DNA of 64,000 nucleotides from Ichthyophis bannanicus. Taxonomy: Eukaryota; Chordata; Amphibia; Gymnophiona; Ichthyophiidae. The stretch covers positions 1,243,177,523 through 1,243,241,522 of the forward strand of contig CM066033.1 in assembly GCA_033557465.1 (NCBI GenBank), given 5' to 3'. Both the position numbers and the translations under genes were made by a program. Position 1 is the first letter of the stretch. Each line of letters opens with the position of its first letter. Of the stretch, positions 1 to 9,719 are shown piece by piece. The notes under the pieces were generated by a model, which saw only the letters and a list, made by a program, of their open reading frames with translations, was not told where the DNA came from and made no database searches.

Positions 1-1189
1 GGGTGTGTGCTCATGCATCCTGGGGTTTCATCAATATAGATACACATGGAAGGCCTACCTCCTGTTGTTCACAGAACATTCGGGGGTCACAGTACCACCT
101 GCATTAGTTGCTTTGTCTGTGCACATGTGTGCAGTGACACCTGTGGCCAGTGTACATGGCTCCCTCAGCACATCCTGTACATACCCTATCGCACCCTTGC
201 ATGACCTTGTAGCAACATTGCACAGTGTGGGGCCAATGATGTTGTCCATGCTAGTCACAGTTACACTGCATGTGCTGTGTTACACACATCTATGTTGAGA
301 TTCTCTTTAGACATCCTGGTACTCAACCCCACTGGCAAACTGATATGCAACCAATCATTGGCGGAGTGTGGTGAGAGGAGTCATTGTGTGGGTGGCCCTA
401 TTGACTGTGACAGGGGACACTAACATAAACATTCACCTTGACAGGGCAAACAATATCAATGGTTGCACCACTGGCTGCTTTGTGGGTGGTGTGTAATTTG
501 GGCAAGCTGCTGGCTATGTGCAACATACGTTGCACACAGTTGTTGTCAGGGTATTGTTGGGGTTGGGGTGGGTATTGTTCCTGTATGGCCTAGGTTATGT
601 TGTTTATGTTCATATTCACTGGTTCAAGCTGGGCTGACAGAAGGTGTTTTGTGGAAGCAATATCGACAGGGGCCAAACCAACATAACGGCTCTTTGCACC
701 AGTGCTCATGTGTGGGTTTATGTATGTGTTTATCCAGCAAAATCAGTTGCATGTGTCACTGAAACACCATCAGTGATGTCCATGTGTCTGATGTTGTTGG
801 ATTTATCTTATGGTGTTAGGTTTTGGACCACATTCTGCATGGTGGTATGGGGACATGTCTCTGCTACAGGTTTCTGATAACACATATAATGGTAAGGGGG
901 ATGGGGTGCTGTTACACACATTAACCTCTGCAGCTAGCATATCATCTGGAGACATCACAGACATGTGTGATGAGATATTCACTTCACAAACTATGGTATA
1001 GGTCAAACCTACCTGCCATGCACATAAACATAATCTTACTGACATACCCCACCATAGCTATTGCTGATCTGTCCCCCTGTGGGCTGGTTGTCCTACCACA
1101 ATTCATCAGCTGCACACACATTAGCAAAAGGGTGACTAACACGACGCATTGCGCAGCTCACAGGAATCCTGGGGATAGGGAGAATGCAT
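1..1189. other. Unassigned, T/G-rich; probable Myb-like gene intron or flank
   Basis: I see no convincing coding frame. By analogy with E3, where intron 1 of the second Myb-like gene lies downstream of its exon 1, this stretch may belong to the intron following the exon at 2815-3000. I searched it by eye for the expected second exon and did not find it. Confidence 0.3.
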
Positions 1190-2090
1190 ATAACCTGTTA
1201 GGCACACACAAGCATATCCCCATGGTGCCAGATTAGACACTGGGATGGTCTTCCTGGCCTCCAGGGGATAGGGAGCATAGAGCAAAACTGTTAGAGCACA
1301 CACAAGCAGATCTCCATGGTGCCAGATGAGCCACTGTAGTGGCATACCTGGCCTCCAGGGATAGGGAGCATACAGCAAAACTGTTAGAGCACACACACCA
1401 TATCTCCATGGTGCCAGATAGCCACTGTAGTGGCATACTGGCCTCCAGGGCACTGAGCAACACTGTTAGTGCACACACACCATATCTCCATGGTGCCAGA
1501 TGAGCCACTGTAGTGGCATACCTGCCTCCAGGGGATAGGGAGCATACAGCAAAAAACTGTTAGAGCACACCCAACCATATCTCCATGGTGCCAGATGAGC
1601 CACTGTAGTGGCATACCTGCCTCCAGGGGATAGGGAGCATACAGCAAAAACTGTTAGAGCACACACAACCAGATCTCCATGGTGCCAGATGAGCCACTGT
1701 AGTGGCATACCTGGCCTCCAGGGCAGAGGGAGCATAGAGCAAAACTGGTAGTGCACACACAACCATAACTCCATGGTGCCAGATGAAGCCACTGTAGTGG
1801 CATACCTGGCCTCCAGGTGTTAGGGAGCATACAGCAAAACTGTTAGAGCACACACAAGCATATCTCCATGGTGCCAGATGAGCCACTGTAGTGGCATACC
1901 TGGCCTCCAGGGCATAGGGAGCATAGAGCAGAACTGTAAGTGCACACACAACCATATCTCCATGGTGCCAGATGAGCCACTGTAGTGGCATACCTGGCCT
2001 CAGGGATAGGGAGCATACAGCAAAACTGTTAGAGCACACACAAGCATATCTCCATGGTGCCAGATGAGCCCTTGCGATTGTCCACATGGA
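1190..2090. repeat. Minisatellite, unit about 95 bp, 9-10 copies
   Basis: A unit containing ATCTCCATGGTGCCAGATGA recurs near 1311, 1401, 1482, 1577, 1671, 1767, 1863, 1958 and 2048. Copies differ by small indels, and two are about 80-90 bp. Overlapping open frames on the minus strand here are a by-product of the repeat. It sits 3' of the Myb-like exon at 2815-3000 on the minus strand, the same relative place as the 96-bp minisatellite inside the corresponding intron of E3. Confidence 0.9.
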
Positions 2091-2814
2091 ATCCAGGGGA
2101 TAGGGTGTATGTGTTAACCTGCCCATGCACAGACAAAGCATATTCCATGGGTTTCTTAGAGCCTACTGGGATGAGCTCTATGGACCTCTGCAGTTAGGGG
2201 AAGTGTTTGGGGCTCTGACAGCACACAGACCAATATCACAGGGCTGACAGCAAACACACTGTGATGGGCTCTCTGTACGCCTTGTGATAGGGGGGATGCC
2301 TGAAATTTGGATGGGCACGCACACGCATTTCTCCAGGGTGATTGCTAGCCCACTGTGATGGGCGCTGTGGACCCATGCAGATAGGCGTTGTGTATTGAAC
2401 AACATGGCCAACACTGCCCATCTCATCTGGGTGTGTGACATACCATCAATGCTACGTTTCACTTATCCTTGTGCTTGTCCCAGGGTGCTTTGTTACAGGT
2501 ACTGATCCCACCATATCCATATGTTGTTGTGTTCTATTACATCTGCTGATCTAGGTCTAGCATAATTACAGTATGTTGTGGCACAGCCATGGCAGCAGCT
2601 GACATGCCACAAGGGTAGCATGGACACCTCTATGACCATGTCCATCACCACCTGGGTGCAGGTCACCACACTCACAAATGACACAGATACATTTCGCTAT
2701 GTCTTCTCATCTTGTGCACATTACTGACTCACAGTAACTCATGACAACAGCATGGATATTTGCAATTAGCACAGGCTACAGATCTCATTTGAGGTACAGG
2801 CGCCATACACTTAC
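2091..2814. other. Unassigned; probable intron of the minus-strand Myb-like gene
   Basis: No supported exon is visible. The stretch begins (on the minus strand) with the splice donor GTAAGTG immediately after the exon at 3000-2815, so it is read as intron. Confidence 0.4.
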
Positions 2815-3000
2815 CTCACGTGGGTAGTCTGCTTCACTATTGAAGCGTCTTTGCAGACGTTGCCACGCCCTTAGGACCCTGGAGCTGTCCCTGTGCCCGG
2901 TGGCCCCTGGGAAGAGCTTGTGCTGGCGTGGTGCGATCAGCCGGGACAGGTGCCTGAGCTCTCGGAGGTTGAAGGAGGGCTTCCTTACTCTGGGCGCCAT
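2815..3000 (-). CDS. Myb/SANT-like protein of a Harbinger element, exon 1 (E1 copy, partial gene)
   Basis: The exon is 186 nt (62 codons), from an ATG at 3000 to a GAG codon followed by donor GTAAGTG, so the intron is phase 0. It starts MAPRVRKPSFNLRELRHLSR and ends with DYPRE. The exon at 53993-53808 in E3 has exactly the same length, the same terminal DYPRE and the same donor, plus shared residues such as the LFPG segment and the RAW..L..RFN stretch. The fold suggested is a trihelix Myb/SANT-like DNA-binding domain, the class encoded by the second ORF of PIF/Harbinger transposons. Exons 2 and 3 were not found in the window. They are either to the left of position 1 or lost. Confidence 0.7.
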
Positions 3001-3420
3001 TTTCAGATATTATCACCTGATTGGACGCAGCGTGCATCACGCCCATGCGTAGGGCACCTGACGCGCAAATTTACGTGCACCTGCGCCAGCATATGGCGCA
3101 GTTTCAGGAACGTATGGCGTCCATGTGCGCACCGAACGCAGTACGTGCATGTGGCCTACGCAGCTGGCGCATGTTTGCAATATATCACGTGCAACTGCGT
3201 CACGCAAATGCGCACAGAAAAGTTTATCGCTAGAACCTGCGCGACACACATTACATATACACGGTTGTGTGTCATTTATCTTATGGAACTGAACACCATT
3301 TGCGAATGTTGATGTGTATACACATTTCAACACATACACAATGGTTCTTTGGCTTCTGTATGATGTGATGTGCTATAGCTTTCACATTGCGATGACTGCC
3401 AATATTAATCGCGATGTTAA
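3001..3420. promoter_or_regulatory. CpG-containing upstream region of the Myb-like exon
   Basis: This is the region upstream of the minus-strand ATG at 3000. It is richer in CG dinucleotides than its surroundings (repeated ACGTGCA/TGCGCCAG/ATGGCGC-type words at 3045-3240). No TATA box or start site can be assigned with confidence. The corresponding region in E3 (53994-54420) is likewise CpG-rich and holds a 24-bp array. Confidence 0.35.
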
Positions 3421-3597
3421 TTAAAGTAGGTTTCTGTGTGGGTACACTTTAGTGTACTGGTGCCATATACGGAGTGGCCGTTTCAGGGCGGACATGGACA
3501 GACACCAGAGCAAACCTGTGCGTGTCGCAGTAATGTGCGGGGCCCACATTGGCGCGTGGGAAGGCTACGTGGGCCGCTGCTGCATAAACATACAGCA

Positions 3598-3670
3598 GAG
3601 CACGTAGTACAATGGTGATGACACTGACCCATGGTGCAGGGGCCATGGGTTCAACACCCCATTGTGCTCA
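3598..3670 (+). other. tRNA-derived module with Pol III A and B boxes
   Basis: The A-box-like TAGTACAATGG is at 3605-3615 and the B-box-like GGTTCAACACC is at 3648-3658, with normal spacing. A full cloverleaf with a paired acceptor stem is not evident by eye, so this is a tRNA-derived or SINE-head-like sequence rather than a working tRNA gene. Confidence 0.6.
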
Positions 3671-3921
3671 ATGGAAGAGGCCAGCTGCGGCATCAAATGT
3701 AGTGGGAAAAAGTGGTTGTGGGAGGTATAGTAATTTTGGGCGGCAGAGAGCGGCGCACGGTTTATTTTTAACGGCATGAGTCTGCGCACCGTTCAATAGG
3801 GGCTGCATGGGGCGGCTAACTGTTAGTATTGGGGGGCAGAGGGCGGCGCTCTGATGAATGAGGGGGCAGTCAGATATAGGGCGGCAAAGGTGGCTCACTG
3901 ATGTGCACAGCAAACAGTAAC

Positions 3922-3995
3922 AGAGCCTTAGCACAATGGTTGGGATACTGACCAATGGTGCAGAGGTCAGGGGTTCAACCCCTCACAGTGCCCAG
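3922..3995 (+). other. tRNA-derived module with Pol III A and B boxes
   Basis: TAGCACAATGG at 3929-3939 fits the A-box consensus and GGTTCAACCCC at 3972-3982 fits the B box. The internal segment GACCAATGGTGCAG is shared with modules near 31545 and 31993 in E2, so these are related copies. Confidence 0.65.
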
Positions 3996-4384
3996 TGAGC
4001 AAGGTTGGCTGGGGCAGTAAGTAAGTATTATGGTGAGGTGTTGCTGTAGGAGGCCTTATAGTTTATTTTTATTACCCACTACCAGTATACCCGCTCTAAC
4101 AGCGTGTTAATATATGGAGGCCCGTAAGGCACATGTTACAGTGCACAGTCCGCAACGGCACCCTAGCAAGTCCCCTATAGGGCACCATGTATGCTGCGCC
4201 ACAGGATAATGTTTAGTTCACTCAATATGGATGGCAACCATAAGGTGGCCTATAGGGAGCACTATAATGCACACTCAGAGGCACCATTATGGGTACAGTT
4301 TGGCAAGGGTGTGTTTGATGCCATAAACATATGTCATGTAAAATGTACAATGCTCTGGACAACCCTAGCACAGAACCCCTCTGT

Positions 4385-4458
4385 GGACTTGAAACCCATG
4401 ACCTCCTGCTATAAAGGCAGTGACGGAACCATTGGGCTACGGCACTATAGCTCTGAGT
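4385..4458 (-). other. tRNA-derived module, minus strand
   Basis: On the minus strand TAGCCCAATGG (4439-4429) is an A-box-like sequence and GGTTTCAAGTCC (4396-4385) is a B-box-like sequence. The module's flank AGAGCTATAG resembles that of the E3 array units. Confidence 0.6.
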
Positions 4459-4459
4459 A

Positions 4460-6386
4460 AGCGCCTGTGTGGCTGCAGAGAGCCTGCACGTCACCCCACA
4501 AGACAGTCTGCTGCTGTAGACAGGACGGGGTAGGCCACCCGTACCCATGATGCAATGCACATGCAAATCAGCTGCCCACAGATGCACACAAGATGGGGAC
4601 TGCACCCCAAAAGCTACACGGCATGGTAGGGGGAACTGTCCGTGTCCACCCACACAGAGCCCTCGGCTGGTGGGTGTCCTGAGCGTGAGGACTGCCGGCG
4701 AGGGGTAGCTACACACCGTCACATTGTGCAGGTAATGTGCTCACCCTGAGGGTGGGTGGTGGTGCCCAGGACCAGGTCCACATCATCGGCCATGCCAGAG
4801 CTCAACATCAGTATAAACCTGTGTGATAAGAAGGTGTTGCAAACTCATCATGGATACCCCTTCTGTCTTAGTTGGTGGTTCTCCCCCCCCCCCCATAGGT
4901 GGGCAACATACCTACCCCCCCCCATGACAAACAGGGTCTCCCATCAACACACATCCCCATCCTTTCCCCCCCCCCTTGCACTAATGGCAGTAGAGTGGGC
5001 CATCAACGGCCCTGTCCTGCTGGGGGACAGACACCTACAGGCAGTCCAAGCAGCTCCACACACATCCCAAAACCACACTATCAGACAGACAGTAGGCCTG
5101 GATATTCAGGGGTGCAACACAGCACTATCTGATATTCTCCTGCAGCAGGCCATCAGCTGCTGCACCCTGCAAGGAGCTCCATCAGGACACATACCAGCTG
5201 TGCAGAGTCTGCTGGATAGTCCTGATAGGATGCATGCACCCCAAACTGGGGTGGCAGCACACACAGGGAGATCAGTCCATGAAGAGGCCCCAACAGGACA
5301 CCCATATATATCACAGGAGAGAAATGCTATACCGCACTATGGGGGTGCCTAGCCATGCTGTCATCACTGCACGCTCAGGGTGAGAGTGATCCACCAGCAG
5401 CAGATACAGAGGTCAGCCTGTCTGTGTAGGTGGTGGCTGGGCATTACAATGTCCCAGCCAGTGCCCCATGCCCTGTGCAGATGCATCCTGGCCAGCACAC
5501 CCTGTCTGAGCTATACCCATGGTACCTTGCTGCTCATTATGCACATTGTCAGGCCAATACTGGCAACAGTGCTGGCAGTGTGGCCTGTGGAGGGTGTTTG
5601 TAGCCAACACACACTGTATAGACAGACACCCCCCCCCCTCACCTATGCCAGCATTGTGCTACTATTGGGGGAGTCATTCGACGTGCCCACCACAACCAGT
5701 CCTGGGAAGGGTACAGGCATGGATATGGTACACAGTACTGCTGCATGTCACTCCCCAGGGTGGTAAATACTGTCAGGGGCCAGACCTGGGGCACGCACCA
5801 CAGACAGCCGACAGCTTGTTCCTGCTGCATCACAAGGAGCAAACAGTGCTGAGTGTAGGACTGTCTACCTGCCAGTACCCACATCAAACGTTTGTGGTCT
5901 GTGTACCGTGTACCCAGGTATAGGGTGGCATTGCTAGGGTACGCAGGAGCTAGATCTGGGAGATGCCCCCCCAGGGGGCTTTTCCAATGTGGCCTGTGGG
6001 TGTGGGTGCGTCTGGACCTTTGCCTCTTGCTTTACGGCAGAGTGTCCCTACTCCAGTCCTGGTGTTCCAGACACTGTTCGGGCCTTCATGCTGTCCCCTA
6101 TGAATATGCATGGGCTACAGTTGCATAGCATGGGGGTGGTGCAGACATCTGCAGCACAGGCATCTGTATTAGGGAAGCAAGGAACCTGAATGGTGTTTGG
6201 CCCTACAGGACTGCATTTGGGAGACTCATGCTGGAGATAATGTGCCTGTTTATGGTGTCTGTGTTTGGTGTGTGGTAAAAGATAGGCGTATTGACCATGC
6301 CTATGTTCTCAGCAATAAAGGTTTGTCCTGACTACCACGGTGTAGCTGTGGGGTGAATATGTGGACAGGGTTGGCGGCGGTAGCTG
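4460..6386. other. Conserved internal segment of the Harbinger family, non-coding or decayed
   Basis: This segment is colinear with 54610-56400 in E3 and, reversed, with 29160-31020 in E2. It carries an inverted motif pair (GCTCACCCTGAG at 4739 and CTCAGGGTGAG at 5374-5384). It also has a stretch at 5390-5760 whose reading frame resembles the open frame 55342-55689 of E3 but contains several stops here. A further segment at 6040-6240 (around ATGAATATGCATGGGCTACA) is shared with 29300-29510 and 56080-56270. Short C-homopolymers occur at 4886, 4914 and 4966. Confidence 0.5.
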
Positions 6387-6460
6387 CAGCTGGGCTCAGA
6401 ACCTGTGACCCTCTGTTCTTGCACACACTGTCTGTGTGCACTGCACCACCGTGTAGCCAC
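6387..6460 (-). other. Degenerate tRNA-derived module, minus strand
   Basis: It is similar in layout to the modules at 7061-7136 and 29083-29162 (a CAGCTGGG flank, then a B-box remnant, then an A-box region near 6450). The B box is mutated (GGGCTCAGAACCT on the plus strand). Confidence 0.45.
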
Positions 6461-7060
6461 TGATTGGCTGCAATCCCTGGGTGGTCCATGACTGTACATC
6501 CGACAGGGCCTGTCTGTTGCAGTGGACGGTGCCAGCCTGCACATGGCCTGGCCACTGTCCTCTGTGGCTAGCAGCCACTGCCCCCTCCACCATCTGAACC
6601 CTTCCGCCAACATGCTGGCATGGTCTTATCCTTGCAAATTGATATTACCTGATTGCGTAGTGTAACCCCAGGAATGTATTTGGCTCACATGGTATAGCGG
6701 TCTAGCTGTTGTTCTATATCAAGGTTTTTGTGGAAAGTGGGCCACCCATTACGTGATCATTAACAGGTACACAATTGTCCCTTTGAACGTGGGGTGACGG
6801 CAGGTACAGGCACATCTGTCGTACATAACGTCTACCTACTTAACCTCTACCTACGTGTCCTTGGCCCTACAGTTTTGTGGCACTACAGGACTGCATTTGG
6901 GGGACGCGGCTGTTGGTGATGCACATTGTGCTGGTGTGTGTGTGGATGTAGGGTAAAATATGGTGTTTGCAACATGCTTTTGTTCTGTGCAATAAAGGGG
7001 TGTCTCTGCTATCTGTGTTTAGTGGTGGGTTAAATATTGGGATTGTGCTGGCATGTGCCT

Positions 7061-7136
7061 TAGCTGGGATTTGAACGTGTGACCCTCTGGTCCTAGAGGT
7101 ACCGGCTCTGTCCACTGCACCACACTGTGGCCACAG
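7061..7136 (-). other. tRNA-derived module, minus strand
   Basis: A plus-strand GGGATTTGAACG (7066-7077) reads as a B box on the minus strand. TGGTGCAGTGGACAGAGC on the minus strand (near 7126-7109) fits an A box. Between them an imperfect stem surrounds TCTAGGACCAG, the expected place of an anticodon arm. Close relatives lie at 28641-28720, 56403-56480 and 57164-57240. Confidence 0.6.
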
Positions 7137-7599
7137 AGACAGTGCAGTCCCTGGAGATAGTAGACCTGGCAGGGTGGGGTTCCAAGACCTGCTCTGCACA
7201 TTATTACTGTGAGCTCCTTCACCCTGTCTGTTGACAAAAGTGCAAATATAACACGGGTATGACGTCCGAACAGAGGGGGATAGAATATTCCCATGATGGG
7301 CAACAGTGCTATTGATGGTCAACCATAAAGTAAACACTCCCAGGAGGGGTCCAATACACGGAGACGTTTTTGGAGTGTCTCCGCTCCGTGCCCCTTTCCA
7401 AACAACTGTTATTTTATTTTTTAGGAGCTCTGCTGGGTGTGTTTTTAACTTTTGCGCATTACTATACATGTTCCCCAGCTGATTTACTATTTAAATGCTT
7501 GTGTAGTGGTCATTTCCTCTGTTTCATAGCAGTATTGTGCTGTGCAAATGTATAACACTGCTGACGATTTGAATGTGTCACCGGTTTTGCTGTACATTG

Positions 7600-7961
7600 C
7601 TGACGGAATGGTTTCTCTTCCCTTTATATGCCCTCTACCGCGAGTGTTTCACTCGCGCTATTTTTTACATGTAGATTCGGGCCCGATACCGTGCGGGGAG
7701 ACTCTCCCTCCCACTCTCCACCCATTGACCCGTCCCTCCGCCCCTCCGGAGCCTTCCTCCGCCCTCCTTTAGCCGTTCCACGCCTCATCGGACATTTGCG
7801 GGCCCGCACTTGTACGGGGCCCGTTACTGAACCGCGTACCTGTGCGGGGGTGACACGCACGTGTGCGGGGCGTTTAAACGTGTTTCTGCGCGTTTCAATG
7901 CCGCGTTACCGTGCGCTATTTTGCGCCGCGCAGATTTGCGGACTTTAGTAAAACATGCCCC
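7600..7961. repeat. Right subterminal region and terminal inverted repeat of E1
   Basis: TTTAGTAAAACATGCCCC at 7944-7961 is the terminal repeat. Inside it lies a CpG-rich subterminal stretch (7680-7940) that is near-identical, reversed, to 27834-28110. A hairpin CGCGAGTG-TTT-CACTCGCG occurs at 7639-7657. A region just inside (7500-7630) is also shared with 57600-57750 of E3. Confidence 0.85.
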
Positions 7962-8751
7962 TTTGTCTTAGCTCCTGGGTTGGCCTCTGAATCCTCTTCT
8001 TAACTTATAAGATCAGTGGAAACCTTTACTCCTCTGCTTCTCTCACGGGACCCCTCCTCTTGCCCCTGTCTCCCTACTTGGACTTAAGCAGTACACTATT
8101 GTTGGTTGTCTCCAACCAAAAAACTCCAAGTTTCCTGTAATGGTAACAATGGCTGTGCAAGTCAAAAACAGAAAACCTGCCTTTTGGTCTTGGTATTACA
8201 TCCATGTCAGTTTTCACTCCAAGATGAGGTCTTTTCCCTACCATTACCTATCCAATAAGGGGAGTCCTTCCAATTCTGTAAGGTGCCAGATGGCATAGAA
8301 AGTCAATCCACAATTAGTTAGGAATCGCAAGGAGCATCTCTACCCTTAGGAGCCTCTAGAACAATTACGCGTACAAAACTTAGAAATTCAACAATAAAAC
8401 ATAACATGTTAAAAAATGTAAAAATATATTTCATCTATACATGAAAAACCAAATAGAGGCTAACAAAAATAATTAAGAAAGGGATTAAAAAAAGTTTTTT
8501 TTCCATTTGTTTCTAAAGGTCAGCAAGTTGTTTTACTGATGCAATCCAATTAGTAGACTGGTTCCTCAACTACAAAGCAACCGTTGAAGAAGCTTGGGAC
8601 CTCCATCGATACCCTTTCCAAAAATAGAAAATTGAGTTCTGAATAGGGATTTATCTAGGCAATTTCTCTTGAGTTCACGGCAATAAATGAATACTAAGTT
8701 CCAGTGGCTGTCAGCTGCACTGGTACTTAATATTCAGCCAAGAGAAGAACA
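7962..8751. other. No gene seen; AT-rich unassigned sequence
   Basis: The stretch has stops in all frames, no recognised repeat and no RNA motif. It directly follows the right end of E1 and may be ordinary host sequence. Confidence 0.5.
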
Positions 8752-8806
8752 TAAAGAAACATAAGATATGCCATACTGGGTCAGACCCAGTTTTCCCCCC
8801 CCCCCG

Positions 8807-8840
<34 letters not shown>

Positions 8841-8935
8841 ACCCCCCACCCAGCCCAGTATCCTATTTCCAACAATGGCCAATTTGGTCACAAGAACCTA
8901 GCAGTTTTCCCCCCAAAAAGACACCGGTTCCACAA
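8752..8935. repeat. CR1-like interspersed repeat fragment interrupted by poly-C
   Basis: The words GAACATAAGA, GCCATACTGGGTCAGACC, AGCCCAGTATCCT and CCAACAATGGCCAA resemble a repeat segment common in reptile and amphibian genomes that I associate with CR1 3' regions (recognised from memory, not searched). Between the two halves a run of about 55 nearly pure C (8797-8850) replaces the expected sequence. Confidence 0.5.
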
Positions 8936-9219
8936 GGCTTGTAACCGGGTAGCCGACCCGGCTTCCCTTCTCGCCTTGGCCCTCCTCCCCCCCCCCCCTA
9001 CCCCCTTAGGTTAATATATCCTGCACCTCCCCCCTCCCCCCCCCCCCATGCCTCAAATAACTCACAAACACATTCTTGGTGGGACAAAAAACTGGTCGCA
9101 GCTTTATTAAACAACCCATTGAAACATTAACAGGTAAATGCAACTATATATATAAATGTAGCCAACTGTCCCCTGGCAGGTTGATGGACCCGCCAGCCGT
9201 GCTACTTAGCAAAGCGGCC
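8936..9219. other. Unassigned, with C-rich tracts, up to the assembly gap
   Basis: Poly-C tracts occur at about 8985-8998 and 9028-9048. A TATATATA run is present near 9148. No coding frame is supported. Confidence 0.4.
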
Positions 9220-9719
9220 NNNNNNNNNNNNNNNNNNNNNNNNNNNNNNNNNNNNNNNNNNNNNNNNNNNNNNNNNNNNNNNNNNNNNNNNNNNNNNNNN
9301 NNNNNNNNNNNNNNNNNNNNNNNNNNNNNNNNNNNNNNNNNNNNNNNNNNNNNNNNNNNNNNNNNNNNNNNNNNNNNNNNNNNNNNNNNNNNNNNNNNNN
9401 NNNNNNNNNNNNNNNNNNNNNNNNNNNNNNNNNNNNNNNNNNNNNNNNNNNNNNNNNNNNNNNNNNNNNNNNNNNNNNNNNNNNNNNNNNNNNNNNNNNN
9501 NNNNNNNNNNNNNNNNNNNNNNNNNNNNNNNNNNNNNNNNNNNNNNNNNNNNNNNNNNNNNNNNNNNNNNNNNNNNNNNNNNNNNNNNNNNNNNNNNNNN
9601 NNNNNNNNNNNNNNNNNNNNNNNNNNNNNNNNNNNNNNNNNNNNNNNNNNNNNNNNNNNNNNNNNNNNNNNNNNNNNNNNNNNNNNNNNNNNNNNNNNNN
9701 NNNNNNNNNNNNNNNNNNN
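9220..9719. other. Assembly gap (500 N)
   Basis: There are exactly 500 N. The right side begins inside a satellite unit, while the left side is not satellite, so the true left boundary of the array is hidden and the gap size is probably arbitrary. Confidence 0.99.

Larger units (their letters stand above)
1..7961 (+). mobile_element. E1: right-hand part of a PIF/Harbinger-type element (left end outside window or truncated)
   Basis: The right end is a terminal-repeat copy at 7944-7961 that matches the ends of the element at 27817-32262, with one extra A. The last 350 bp match the first 330 bp of that element in reverse orientation. From about 4540 to 7961 the sequence is colinear with 54610-58023 of the giant element E3 (same tRNA-like modules, same inverted motif pair, same subterminal region). 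A Myb-like exon at 2815-3000 has an exact-length counterpart in E3. A degenerate terminal-repeat-like sequence at 3409-3425 means that 3409-7961 could alternatively be a separate 4.5-kb element. No target duplication can be tested because the left end is not in view. Confidence 0.7.

Noticed and set aside
4756..5352. 198-aa plus-strand frame in E1
   Set aside because: It contains poly-C tracts, has no domain, and the colinear regions of E2 and E3 do not keep the frame.
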